Origin: Verrucomicrobia bacterium UBA3214
GTDB lineage: Bacteria; Verrucomicrobiota; Kiritimatiellia; RFP12; UBA1067
DNA: 7,018 nt
Direction: 5' to 3'
Assembly: GCA_002363575.1 (NCBI GenBank)
Contig: DEWI01000058.1
Span: forward strand, 1 to 7,018
In this document: positions 1 to 5,666 of the stretch, one piece after another
How positions within the stretch are numbered: the stretch's first letter is position 1
How the letters are laid out: each line of letters starts with the position of its first letter
The notes under the pieces: model-generated
The model's database searches: none
The model's input: only the letters and a program-made list of their open reading frames with translations
What the model was told of the DNA's origin: nothing
Position numbers and translations under genes: made by a program

Positions 1-4
1 TCTT

Positions 5-92
5 GCGACCCTAGTCGCCTTTGTTCGCGACTGGAGTCGCGAGACAATGCGACTGGAGTCGTTTAGGTTCGCGACTGGAGTCGCGAGCGCAA
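5..92. repeat. Tandem array of four 22-bp palindromic units
   Basis: Four units begin at 5, 27, 49 and 71, exactly 22 bp apart. Each starts with GCGAC and has the inverted half AGTCG eight bases on (consensus GCGACTGGAGTCGC; the first unit has CC-T in the centre). A 20-bp stretch, TTCGCGACTGGAGTCGCGAG, is identical at 24-43 and 68-87. The 8-9 bases between palindromes vary. Half-sites GCGAC recur in register at 93 and 115, so the array appears to decay into the terminator. The left side may continue beyond the window. The period is close to two helical turns, so bound dimers would lie on one DNA face; small hairpins are the alternative. Function is unknown. Confidence 0.85.
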
Positions 93-104
93 GCGACCAC
101 GGCG

Positions 105-151
105 AAAAAAGCGCGCGACCCGGACAGGCGGAGAAGCCTGCGCGGGTCGCG
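105..151 (-). terminator. Intrinsic terminator of the flavodoxin-like lipoprotein gene
   Basis: An outer stem pairs 114-122 with 143-151 (core GCGACCCG/CGGGTCGC). A 2x2 internal mismatch follows, then an inner stem CAGGC/GCCTG (125-129/136-140) closes a 6-base loop. Read on the minus strand, the hairpin is followed after about four bases by six T residues (A-run at 105-110). It lies 29 bases past the stop codon of the minus-strand gene. The short GC gap before the U-tract is slightly off the ideal. Confidence 0.7.
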
Positions 152-179
152 GGAATTGCGGACTCCAAGGGGAGCGGCG

Positions 180-776
180 TTATTTCAGGGAGATGCGGCT
201 GGTGACAAACTCCTCCAGCGCTTTGGTGCTAGAGCGGATGGAACTGCCGCCGAGCGCCTTCGGAGGCAGGACGGTGGCAGTGTCGCCGAAGAGATCGGCG
301 AAGTCCTTGCCCAGGCTTTGCATGCCGCCGCCGCCGTGGGTCTGGAAGAGCGCGACGGATTTGCCTTTCAGCGCGGCGAGATTTTCGGTGATGAACGTGC
401 GCAGCGGCGGCGCGAGCGTCCCCCACCAATTCGGGGTGCCGAAGAAAACGACGTCGTACTTGGCGAGATCCAGTCCCTCGACCGGCTTGACGGGCCTGGC
501 GAGTTTGCCGCGGCATTCCGGCTTCGCCTCTTTGCAGCAAGTCTCGAAGTCGGAGCTGTACGGCGTGACGGGTTGCAGCGCGAAAATATCTGCGCCGGCC
601 TTCTTTGCGATCGTCTCCGCGGCGAAGCGTGTATTGCCTTCCGGACTCCAGGAATAGTAGATGACGGCGACTTTGCCTTTCGCGGTTTCGACTTGCCTTG
701 CGGCGTTTGCGGCATCCTGCGAGCACCCCGCGAGGGCGCCGAGGGCGACAATGCCATATTTCAGAATTTTCTTCAT
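180..776 (-). CDS. Flavodoxin-like lipoprotein (putative FMN-binding)
   Basis: A 198-residue flavodoxin-fold protein, probably an FMN-dependent electron carrier or quinone/disulfide reductase anchored to a membrane. Residues 1-18 form a lipoprotein signal: basic MKK start, short hydrophobic core and lipobox LAGC with Cys18 as the lipidated residue. Strand one and the phosphate-binding loop follow (VIYYSWSPEGNTR, about 38-50). The FFGTPNWWGTLAPPLRTFI segment (111-129) and FQTHGGGGMQSLGKDF (145-159) correspond to later flavin-binding loops, as in the Flavodoxin_4-type family. Three cysteines cluster at 80, 81 and 88, which I do not recall as usual for the family. The chosen ATG has AAGGA (787-791) ten bases upstream. 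An in-frame ATG at 821 would add 15 residues before the signal and sits at the predicted transcription start. The redox partner is not evident from the neighbours. Confidence 0.85.
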   Translation of the reverse strand: MKKILKYGIVALGALAGCSQDAANAARQVETAKGKVAVIYYSWSPEGNTRFAAETIAKKAGADIFALQPVTPYSSDFETCCKEAKPECRGKLARPVKPVEGLDLAKYDVVFFGTPNWWGTLAPPLRTFITENLAALKGKSVALFQTHGGGGMQSLGKDFADLFGDTATVLPPKALGGSSIRSSTKALEEFVTSRISLK

Positions 777-827
777 CTCGGGTCTTTCCTTGTTTGCCGG
801 CGCGCGCGACGCCCGCGCCATGCAAAT

Positions 828-836
828 ATTATACCA
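828..836 (-). promoter_or_regulatory. Extended -10 promoter for the lipoprotein gene
   Basis: The minus strand reads TGGTATAAT, a perfect TGN-TATAAT extended -10, inside AAATATGGTATAATAT. No TTGACA-like -35 is visible 17 bases upstream. The predicted start is near 821, giving a leader of about 45 nt with a Shine-Dalgarno sequence (AAGGA at 787-791) before the ATG at 776. The hexamer overlaps the folK stop codon (829-831), so the promoter is embedded in the end of the upstream gene. Confidence 0.7.
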
Positions 837-1284
837 TATTTCCCGCAGGCGGACGGGCGTCCGGTATTTGCGAAGGGTCGATGCCGAGAAGCGCCAGCGG
901 CTCCAGGACGAAAGCGCGCTCGCGGAAGCGCGGGTGCGGGAGCCGCAATTCCTCGCCGTCCATGCGAATGCCGCCAAAATCTATCAGGTCGATATCGATC
1001 GTCCGCGGGCCGTTGCGAACGCCGCGCCGCCGGCCCAGCGCGTCTTCTATCGCGTGCATCTTCCGCGAGAATTCCAGCGCGCCGAGCGCGGTTTCGAACA
1101 CCGCGACCTGGTTGAGGAATTTCATCGTGGCGAATTCCTCCGGGACATCCACGCCGTCGGTTTCGATGACGGGGCTTTGCGCGGTCAGGCGCGTATGCGG
1201 CAAAGCGTCCAGCGCGGCTATGGCCTTGCGGAGGTATTCGGCGCGCGGCTCGATATTCGAGCCTAGAGATATAATTGCACGCAT
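829..1284 (-). CDS. folK: 2-amino-4-hydroxy-6-hydroxymethyldihydropteridine pyrophosphokinase (HPPK)
   Basis: A 151-residue cytoplasmic enzyme that transfers pyrophosphate from ATP to 6-hydroxymethyl-7,8-dihydropterin in folate synthesis; the length is normal for the family. The N-terminus MRAIISLGSNIEPR is the HPPK hallmark. The signature GPRTIDIDLIDFG (92-104) supplies the two magnesium-binding aspartates (Asp97, Asp99). LPHPRFRERAFVLEPL (115-130) is the conserved C-terminal block. The frame is open upstream to 1419, but the start at 1284 matches the family. No convincing Shine-Dalgarno sequence precedes it. It lies 52 bases after recD2 in the same direction and probably shares its transcript. 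No other folate gene is in view. The stop codon forms part of the next gene's -10 box. Confidence 0.95.
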   Translation of the reverse strand: MRAIISLGSNIEPRAEYLRKAIAALDALPHTRLTAQSPVIETDGVDVPEEFATMKFLNQVAVFETALGALEFSRKMHAIEDALGRRRGVRNGPRTIDIDLIDFGGIRMDGEELRLPHPRFRERAFVLEPLALLGIDPSQIPDARPPAGNMV

Positions 1285-1336
1285 GGCGGCTTCAAAAGGT
1301 GGCGGCGGGTGGAAAAATTTCGCGTGCGCGTGGATT

Positions 1337-3652
1337 TCAGCGCGGCGCTGCCAGGAGATCGGCGAGGGAAGTGCGGCGCTCGCGCACGGTATTCGTGGCG
1401 ATCGCGCGCTCCACGGCATATGGCACGCCCATGAGCAGCACGAGCTTGCGCCCGCGCGTTATTGCGGTGTAGAGGAGGTTGCGCTGGAGCATGACGTAAT
1501 GCTGGCTGTGGATTATCACGATCACCGCGGGGTATTCCGAGCCTTGCGACTTGTGGATGGTCGTGGCGTAGGCGAGAACGAGTTCGTCGAGATCGGCGGC
1601 TTCGTATCTGACCGGGCGGCCGTCGAAAACGACGACAAGGGTGCGTTCGGCGGGGTCGGCGTCTTTGACGAAGCCGATGTCGCCATTGAAGACGTCCTTG
1701 TCGTAGTTGTTGCGCAGCTGCATGACGCGGTCGCCGACGCGGAATACGGTGCCGCCGCGCTCGACCGCCGGCCCTGCGGGATTGAGGGCGCGCTGGATTT
1801 CGAAATTGAGGTTGTCGGCGCCGAGAATGTTCTTGCGCATCGGCACCAGTACCTGCACATCCTCGAGAGGCTTGAGATTGAACTTGCGCGGGATGCGCGT
1901 CTTCATGAATTCAATTGCACGGCGCACGCATTCGGCGGGGTCGCCGACGCGCGCGAAGAAGAAATCGGAATCCTCCGCATGGCTCGTTTCGAGAGGCTCG
2001 CCGGAATTAACATGGTGCGCGTTCACGACGATCAGCCCCGTGCCTTTCTGGCGGAAGATCTCGTCCAGCCGCGTGCACGCCACGGCGCGCGACGCGATCA
2101 TGTCGCCGAGTACGCTTCCGGGGCCGACGGAGGGGAGCTGGTCGGTATCGCCGACCCATATCACGCAAGCCTTGCGCGGCAGCGCGCAGAGCAGATCGGC
2201 TGCGAGGCGGATGTCGATCATCGAAGTTTCATCGAAGATGAAGACGTCGCCGGCGAGCGGATTTTCGGCGTCGTAGGTGAAGCGGTTCGTCGCCGGGTTC
2301 CACTTCAAGAGCCGGTGTATGGTCTGCGCCGGGAAGCCCACGGATTCCGACATTCTCTTCGCGGCCCTCCCGGTAGGCGCCGCCAGCACGATAGACAGCG
2401 AGCGCGCCGCGAAAATATCGACAAGCGCGCGTATGATCGTCGTTTTGCCGACGCCCGGCCCGCCGGTGATGATGGAGAACTTGTTCGAGAGGCAGTTCTC
2501 TAGCGCGTCCGCCTGCTTGTTCGCGAGCGAGAAGCCGGAGCGCTTTTCCCACCATTCCACGGCGCGCCGCGCGTCGATCGGCCGGAACGCCGCGGGCGTC
2601 CTGAGTATCGCGCGGATGCACGAGGCGGCGTTTTGCTCCGCGCGGTACAGCGACCGGAGATAGATCCGGCGCGGCTCGCCGCGTCCGACCGCCCAGAAGC
2701 CTTCCTTGCCGCCGGCGCCTTCGCCAGCCGCCGCGGCGCCGCCTGGCGCGTTTTTGCCTGTCGCGCTCGCGTCCACTGCTGCGGCGGCGGGCGCGGCATT
2801 CTGCGCGACGGCGACGATGCGCGCGTCCACGATTTCGGCCTGCAAGGCTTCGGCGAGCGTCTCGAGCGCTATGCCGGTCAATTCGCTTGCGCGCATGAGC
2901 AGATCGTTTTCCAGCGTCCAGCAGTGGCCGCCATCCTCAGCTTCCTTCTCGAGCGTAAAGGAGATGGATGCGCGCGCGCGCAGCGGCGAGTCCTTCGCGA
3001 TGCCGATGTTGAGGGCGATTTTGTCGGCCGTCGCGAACCCTATCCCCCATATGTCGCGGCACAGCTGGTACGGATCGGCCTTGATAACGGCGATTGCGTC
3101 CGGACCGTATTTCCTGACGATTCTCGCCATCCTCGCGACGGATATGCCGTAAGTCTGGCCGAAGATCATCGTCTCGCGCATCGATTCATTCGCGTGCCAG
3201 GCTTCGCGAATCTGCTTGATTTTCGCGGTGCCGAGTTTCGGGACTTCCGCAAGGCGCGCGCTCTGGTGGCTGAGGACGTTGAGAGTGTCTTCGCCGAACG
3301 TCTTCACTATCCTCTTCGCAAGGACTTTGCCTATCCCTTTTATCAGCCCGGAGGCGAGATAGCGCTCGATGCCGAGAATGCTTTTCGGCGCGATGCATAG
3401 AATCTTCTCCGCCTTGAATTCCCTGCCGTACTCCTTGTCGGTGATCCAGCGGCCTTCGGCGCGCACGTCCTCGCCTTCCCACGCCGTCTGCGTCTTGCCC
3501 ACTACGACCGCCTCGCGCGGCGCGTGCAGCTCGAATTCCCGCGGGAGTTCGAGCCGCAGTACGGTGTAGCCCGTCTCGTCGTTGTGGAAGACGACGGATT
3601 TTATCGTCCCCTCGAGGACTTCAGGCTCCGAGCATGGCGGCGATTCGTTCAA
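1337..3652 (-). CDS. recD2: RecD2-like ATP-dependent 5'-3' DNA helicase (SF1B)
   Basis: About 771 residues, near the usual RecD2 length. RecD2 helicases unwind DNA 5' to 3' during repair and act without RecBC. The N-terminal OB-like part (GTIKSVVFHNDETGYTV) leads into helix-hairpin-helix segments around 99-120 and 134-148. The motor motifs appear in order: Walker A GGPGVGKT (397-404), APTGRAAKR (425-433), Walker B DETS (474-477), GDTDQLPSVGPG (501-512), AYATTIHKSQGSEYP (694-708) and LLYTAITRG (726-734) with the arginine of motif VI. Residues about 283-318 form an Ala/Gly-rich insertion just before the motor. The start is a TTG, since no ATG lies near the conserved N-terminus. I chose 3652 because AAAGG sits six bases before it; TTG at 3658 directly abuts that site. 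The gene overlaps the aminotransferase by 32 bases, suggesting coupled translation. Confidence 0.93.
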   Translation of the reverse strand: MNESPPCSEPEVLEGTIKSVVFHNDETGYTVLRLELPREFELHAPREAVVVGKTQTAWEGEDVRAEGRWITDKEYGREFKAEKILCIAPKSILGIERYLASGLIKGIGKVLAKRIVKTFGEDTLNVLSHQSARLAEVPKLGTAKIKQIREAWHANESMRETMIFGQTYGISVARMARIVRKYGPDAIAVIKADPYQLCRDIWGIGFATADKIALNIGIAKDSPLRARASISFTLEKEAEDGGHCWTLENDLLMRASELTGIALETLAEALQAEIVDARIVAVAQNAAPAAAAVDASATGKNAPGGAAAAGEGAGGKEGFWAVGRGEPRRIYLRSLYRAEQNAASCIRAILRTPAAFRPIDARRAVEWWEKRSGFSLANKQADALENCLSNKFSIITGGPGVGKTTIIRALVDIFAARSLSIVLAAPTGRAAKRMSESVGFPAQTIHRLLKWNPATNRFTYDAENPLAGDVFIFDETSMIDIRLAADLLCALPRKACVIWVGDTDQLPSVGPGSVLGDMIASRAVACTRLDEIFRQKGTGLIVVNAHHVNSGEPLETSHAEDSDFFFARVGDPAECVRRAIEFMKTRIPRKFNLKPLEDVQVLVPMRKNILGADNLNFEIQRALNPAGPAVERGGTVFRVGDRVMQLRNNYDKDVFNGDIGFVKDADPAERTLVVVFDGRPVRYEAADLDELVLAYATTIHKSQGSEYPAVIVIIHSQHYVMLQRNLLYTAITRGRKLVLLMGVPYAVERAIATNTVRERRTSLADLLAAPR

Positions 3653-4802
3653 CGGCAACCTTTATTTTGTCCAGGCCCGTCGCGTAGCTCATTCTGACGA
3701 AGCCCTCGCCGCAGCGCCCGAACGCCCCTCCGGGGACGCAGGCGACCGCGTGATCCTTCAAAAGCCGCAATGCGAACTCCTCGCTGCCAAGCCCCGTGGG
3801 CCGGATGTCGGCGAATACATAGAACGCGCCTTTCGGCAGCGGCGTCGGCAGACCGCTGGCATTCAGCGCGGCGACGAGGAAATCGCGGCGCTTGCGGTAT
3901 TCGCGGCGCATCCTCGCGACGTCGGCATCGCCATGGTCCATCGCTTCCACGCCGGCCGCCTGCGCCAGCGTCGGCGCCGACATTATGCCGTACTGGTGGA
4001 TCTTCATCATCGCGTCGATGATGTCCTGCGGGCCGCATGCGTAGCCGAGACGGTAGCCGGTCATCGCCCACGATTTCGAGAAGCCGTTCAGCAGCACGAC
4101 GCGCCCGCGATGCTCCGGGAACGCCGCGAACGAGGGCAGCAGCGCCGCGCCGTCGGCCTCGTCGATCGTGTAGTTCAATTCGCTATAGACTTCGTCGGCG
4201 AGGAGGATAATGTCGTGGCGTTCGCAGAAGGCGAGTATTTCCGCCATGTCCTCGCGGTTCATCACCGCCCCCGTGGGATTGCAGGGGAAGTTCACGAGCA
4301 GCGCCTTCGTGCGCGGCGTCACCGCCGCCTCCAGCGCCTCCGGACGCAGGCGGAATTCATCCTGCGCGCGCGTCTCCACGGCGACGGGCACGGCGTGCGC
4401 AAGGCGTATCGCGGCCGCGTAGCTCACGAAGCACGGCTCGTGGTAGAGGACTTCGTCGCCCGGCGCGCAGAGCGCGCGTATCGCCAAATCTATCGCCTCG
4501 GAGACGCCGACTGTGGCCAGTACTTCATCCGCCCATTCATAGGTGGCGCCGAAGCGCCTTTGCAGATAGCGGCAGATCGCCTTGCGCAGCTCCGGGGTGC
4601 CGAGATTCGAGGTGTAGTGGGTGCCGCCATTCTCCAGGCACGTCACCGCCGCGCGGGATATGTGCCACGGCGTATCGAAATCCGGCTCGCCGACGCCGAG
4701 CGAGACAATGTCTTTCGACTGCGCTACAATATCGAAAAACTTGCGTATCCCGCTTTTCGGCAACTCCGCCACGTGCCTGGCGACTCGTTCTCGTGATTTC
4801 AT
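3621..4802 (-). CDS. PLP-dependent class I/II aminotransferase
   Basis: A 393-residue fold-type I aminotransferase that moves an amino group between an amino acid and a 2-oxo acid, probably in the cytoplasm. The N-terminus PKSGIRKFFDIVAQSKDIVS followed by LGVGEPDFDTPWHI resembles PatA-like aromatic/aspartate aminotransferases. NFPCNPTGAV (171-180) carries the conserved Asn-Pro-Thr-Gly. LADEVYSELNY (201-211) holds the cofactor-binding Asp203 and Tyr206. In GFSKSWAMTGYRLGY (240-254), Lys243 is the expected Schiff-base lysine. Arg370 in GEGFVRMSYA should bind the substrate carboxylate. All key residues are present. Substrate specificity (aspartate, aromatic amino acids, or N-acetyl-diaminopimelate as in PatA) cannot be settled from sequence. 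It is the first gene of the minus-strand operon. Its ATG lies nine bases after a perfect -10 box and has no properly spaced Shine-Dalgarno, so the mRNA may be leaderless. Confidence 0.93.
   Translation of the reverse strand: MKSRERVARHVAELPKSGIRKFFDIVAQSKDIVSLGVGEPDFDTPWHISRAAVTCLENGGTHYTSNLGTPELRKAICRYLQRRFGATYEWADEVLATVGVSEAIDLAIRALCAPGDEVLYHEPCFVSYAAAIRLAHAVPVAVETRAQDEFRLRPEALEAAVTPRTKALLVNFPCNPTGAVMNREDMAEILAFCERHDIILLADEVYSELNYTIDEADGAALLPSFAAFPEHRGRVVLLNGFSKSWAMTGYRLGYACGPQDIIDAMMKIHQYGIMSAPTLAQAAGVEAMDHGDADVARMRREYRKRRDFLVAALNASGLPTPLPKGAFYVFADIRPTGLGSEEFALRLLKDHAVACVPGGAFGRCGEGFVRMSYATGLDKIKVAVERIAAMLGA
3659..3663 (-). promoter_or_regulatory. Ribosome binding site deciding the recD2 TTG start
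   Basis: On the minus strand AAAGG is followed by six bases and then TTG at 3652. A second in-frame TTG at 3658 is immediately next to AAAGG and too close to be served by it. The site lies within the last codons of the aminotransferase gene, consistent with translational coupling. Confidence 0.5.
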
Positions 4803-4811
4803 TTCCCCGAT

Positions 4812-4820
4812 ATTATATCA
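4812..4820 (-). promoter_or_regulatory. Extended -10 promoter for the aminotransferase-recD2-folK operon
   Basis: The minus strand reads TGATATAAT (TGN-TATAAT) inside AAATATGATATAATAT, with no recognisable -35. Nine bases (ATCGGGGAA) separate the hexamer from the ATG at 4802. The predicted transcription start near 4805 would leave a leader of only about three nucleotides. Confidence 0.75.
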
Positions 4821-4832
4821 TATTTGACGTCC

Positions 4833-4856
4833 TGCGGCGCGGCGCAGGGCGCCGCA
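4833..4856. repeat. GC-rich inverted repeat upstream of the aminotransferase promoter
   Basis: TGCGGCGC (4833-4840) is the exact reverse complement of GCGCCGCA (4849-4856), with an 8-base spacer. It lies about 28-51 bases upstream of the predicted aminotransferase transcription start, where an operator could sit. Chance in GC-rich DNA is a real alternative. Confidence 0.4.
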
Positions 4857-4966
4857 CACGCCGCAAACGCATTTATTTTCCATTTTGCCGGATTTCAGCG
4901 CAAAGCCGCCCGCAAGGCAAACGCCGCCGCCGCGTCGCCGCCCGTCGTCCTTTCGCGACGCCATCA

Positions 4967-4982
4967 TCGCGTCGCGACGCGA
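4967..4982. repeat. 16-bp perfect palindrome in the divergent region
   Basis: TCGCGTCGCGACGCGA equals its own reverse complement and lies between the two divergent promoters. It could be a dimer binding site; no protein can be assigned to it. Similar CG-rich words are common in this genome segment, which lowers its weight. Confidence 0.45.
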
Positions 4983-5104
4983 CCGCGATGCGACGCCACG
5001 CCGGAAAAAATTTTTCACGCGCCGAACGCCTGCAAATACGGGGCGGCGCCGGCGTCGCGGACGTTTTCTCCGCGCATTGCGTCGTTTGAGCGCGATGCGT
5101 CGGG

Positions 5105-5134
5105 TAGAATATGCGGCGTTCGAAGCGAAAGGAG
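5105..5134 (+). promoter_or_regulatory. Candidate -10 box and ribosome binding site for the small hypothetical gene
   Basis: TAGAAT (5105-5110) lies in GGTAGAATATG, which matches the GGTATAATATG of the promoter at 5650-5660 at ten of eleven positions. No good -35 is seen: TTGAGC at 5086 is only 13 bases away. The predicted start near 5117 gives a leader of about 25 nt with a strong Shine-Dalgarno AAAGGAG (5128-5134), seven bases before the ATG at 5142. Confidence 0.5.
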
Positions 5135-5141
5135 AAAAACG

Positions 5142-5528
5142 ATGGAAGAAGCGAAAAACCCCGTTCCCGCGCCGCGCGTGACGAGCGAAGGCGCCGTGCG
5201 CATAACGCTGGCCGACCCGTCGGCGTCCGCCAGCAGCGTCGAAGTCCTGATGCTCGAAATCTGCCGCGTCCCGTCCGCCGGGACGGCGGAGGCGAAAGCC
5301 GTGGCGGCCGCGCGCGCCGAGATCGAGCTGGCGAAACGCCGCGACGATGTCCGGCGGCGCGCCGTCGCGAGAATCAAGAAGTACCGTCGCGAGAACGACT
5401 GTACATGGACGCTGGCGGAAAGGCTCGTCGCCGGCGAGATGTGGAGCGAGTTCGCCGCGCTCGGCCTGCGGGCGTCGCGCTGGAACATCCACCGCATACG
5501 CTACAATCCGCGCTTTGCCGCCGGATGA
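5142..5528 (+). CDS. Hypothetical protein, 128 residues
   Basis: I do not recognise this protein. The start is well supported by AAAGGAG seven bases upstream. The first 50 residues are Ala/Ser/Pro-rich and contain a hydrophobic stretch SSVEVLMLEICRV (31-43). A highly charged, probably helical segment follows (about 52-84, AARAEIELAKRRDDVRRRAV and on to KKYRRE). The C-terminal part contains TWTLAERLVAGEMWSEFAAL (88-107) and an aromatic/basic tail ending IHRIRYNPRFAAG. No signal peptide, membrane span or metal-binding motif is evident; the two cysteines (41 and 87) are far apart. The basic helix would suit nucleic-acid or protein binding, but that is only a guess. It lies 138 bases before the zinc-finger gene on the same strand and probably has its own promoter. 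Confidence 0.7.
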   Translation: MEEAKNPVPAPRVTSEGAVRITLADPSASASSVEVLMLEICRVPSAGTAEAKAVAAARAEIELAKRRDDVRRRAVARIKKYRRENDCTWTLAERLVAGEMWSEFAALGLRASRWNIHRIRYNPRFAAG

Positions 5529-5562
5529 GCGCGGACGCGCGCGCCGCACGCCGCCGCGCCGC

Positions 5563-5603
5563 CGCGCCGTCGCGATGCGCAGCCGTGGCGTCGCGACGGC
5601 GTG
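5563..5603. repeat. Large GC-rich inverted repeat after the small hypothetical gene
   Basis: CGCCGTCGCGA (5565-5575) pairs perfectly with TCGCGACGGCG (5591-5601) around a 15-base spacer, and the stem extends by a G-U and a C-G pair. Further out, GCACGCCGC (from about 5546) and its complement GCGGCGTGC (5603-5611) can pair around a bulge. There is no T-tract after it, so it is not a canonical intrinsic terminator, though its position behind the stop codon suggests transcript-end or mRNA-stability structure. Confidence 0.55.
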
Positions 5604-5648
5604 CGGCGTGCAAAGAATGGCGGTTGAGGCGCCGCATCCGCAAATATA

Positions 5649-5657
5649 TGGTATAAT
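5649..5657 (+). promoter_or_regulatory. Extended -10 promoter for the zinc-finger gene
   Basis: TGGTATAAT is a perfect TGN-TATAAT inside AAATATATGGTATAATATG, with no -35 at normal spacing. Nine bases (ATGGGGGCA) separate it from the ATG at 5667. The predicted start near 5664 leaves about three nucleotides of leader. The arrangement copies the aminotransferase promoter almost exactly. Confidence 0.75.
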
Positions 5658-5666
5658 ATGGGGGCA

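Larger units (their letters stand above)
4803..5141. other. Divergent intergenic region
   Basis: These 339 bases separate the divergent aminotransferase and small hypothetical genes. They hold the two facing promoters, an 8-bp inverted repeat (4833-4856), a 16-bp perfect palindrome (4967-4982) and an A6T5 tract (5004-5016) that may bend the DNA. The 9-mer CGCGATGCG occurs at 4984 and 5091. A plus-strand frame is open through part of the region, but its translation is low-complexity Arg/Ala-rich and gives no recognisable protein, so I call no gene here. Confidence 0.6.

Noticed and set aside
5..92. CRISPR array
   Set aside because: The period is only 22 bp, the palindrome takes up most of it and the linkers are 8-9 bases, too short for spacers. 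No cas gene is nearby.
698..2503. A 601-codon plus-strand open frame
   Set aside because: It is antisense to folK and recD2, both supported by family motifs. Long antisense frames are expected in GC-rich coding DNA, and its translation shows no recognisable domain.
3582..4796. A 404-codon plus-strand open frame
   Set aside because: It is the mirror frame of the aminotransferase, which has all its catalytic residues on the minus strand.
4824..5141. An N-terminal extension of the small hypothetical protein
   Set aside because: The frame is open, but the translation is low-complexity, and the candidate -10 and strong Shine-Dalgarno place the start at 5142.
4953..5596. Special enrichment of TCGCGA in intergenic DNA
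   Set aside because: The same 6-mer occurs often inside the coding genes as well (for example near 2997, 3131, 3206 and 5366), so it probably reflects base composition.
5563..5611. Rho-independent terminator after the small gene
   Set aside because: The stem is strong but is followed by GTGCAAAGAATGG with no T-tract, so I report it only as an inverted repeat.
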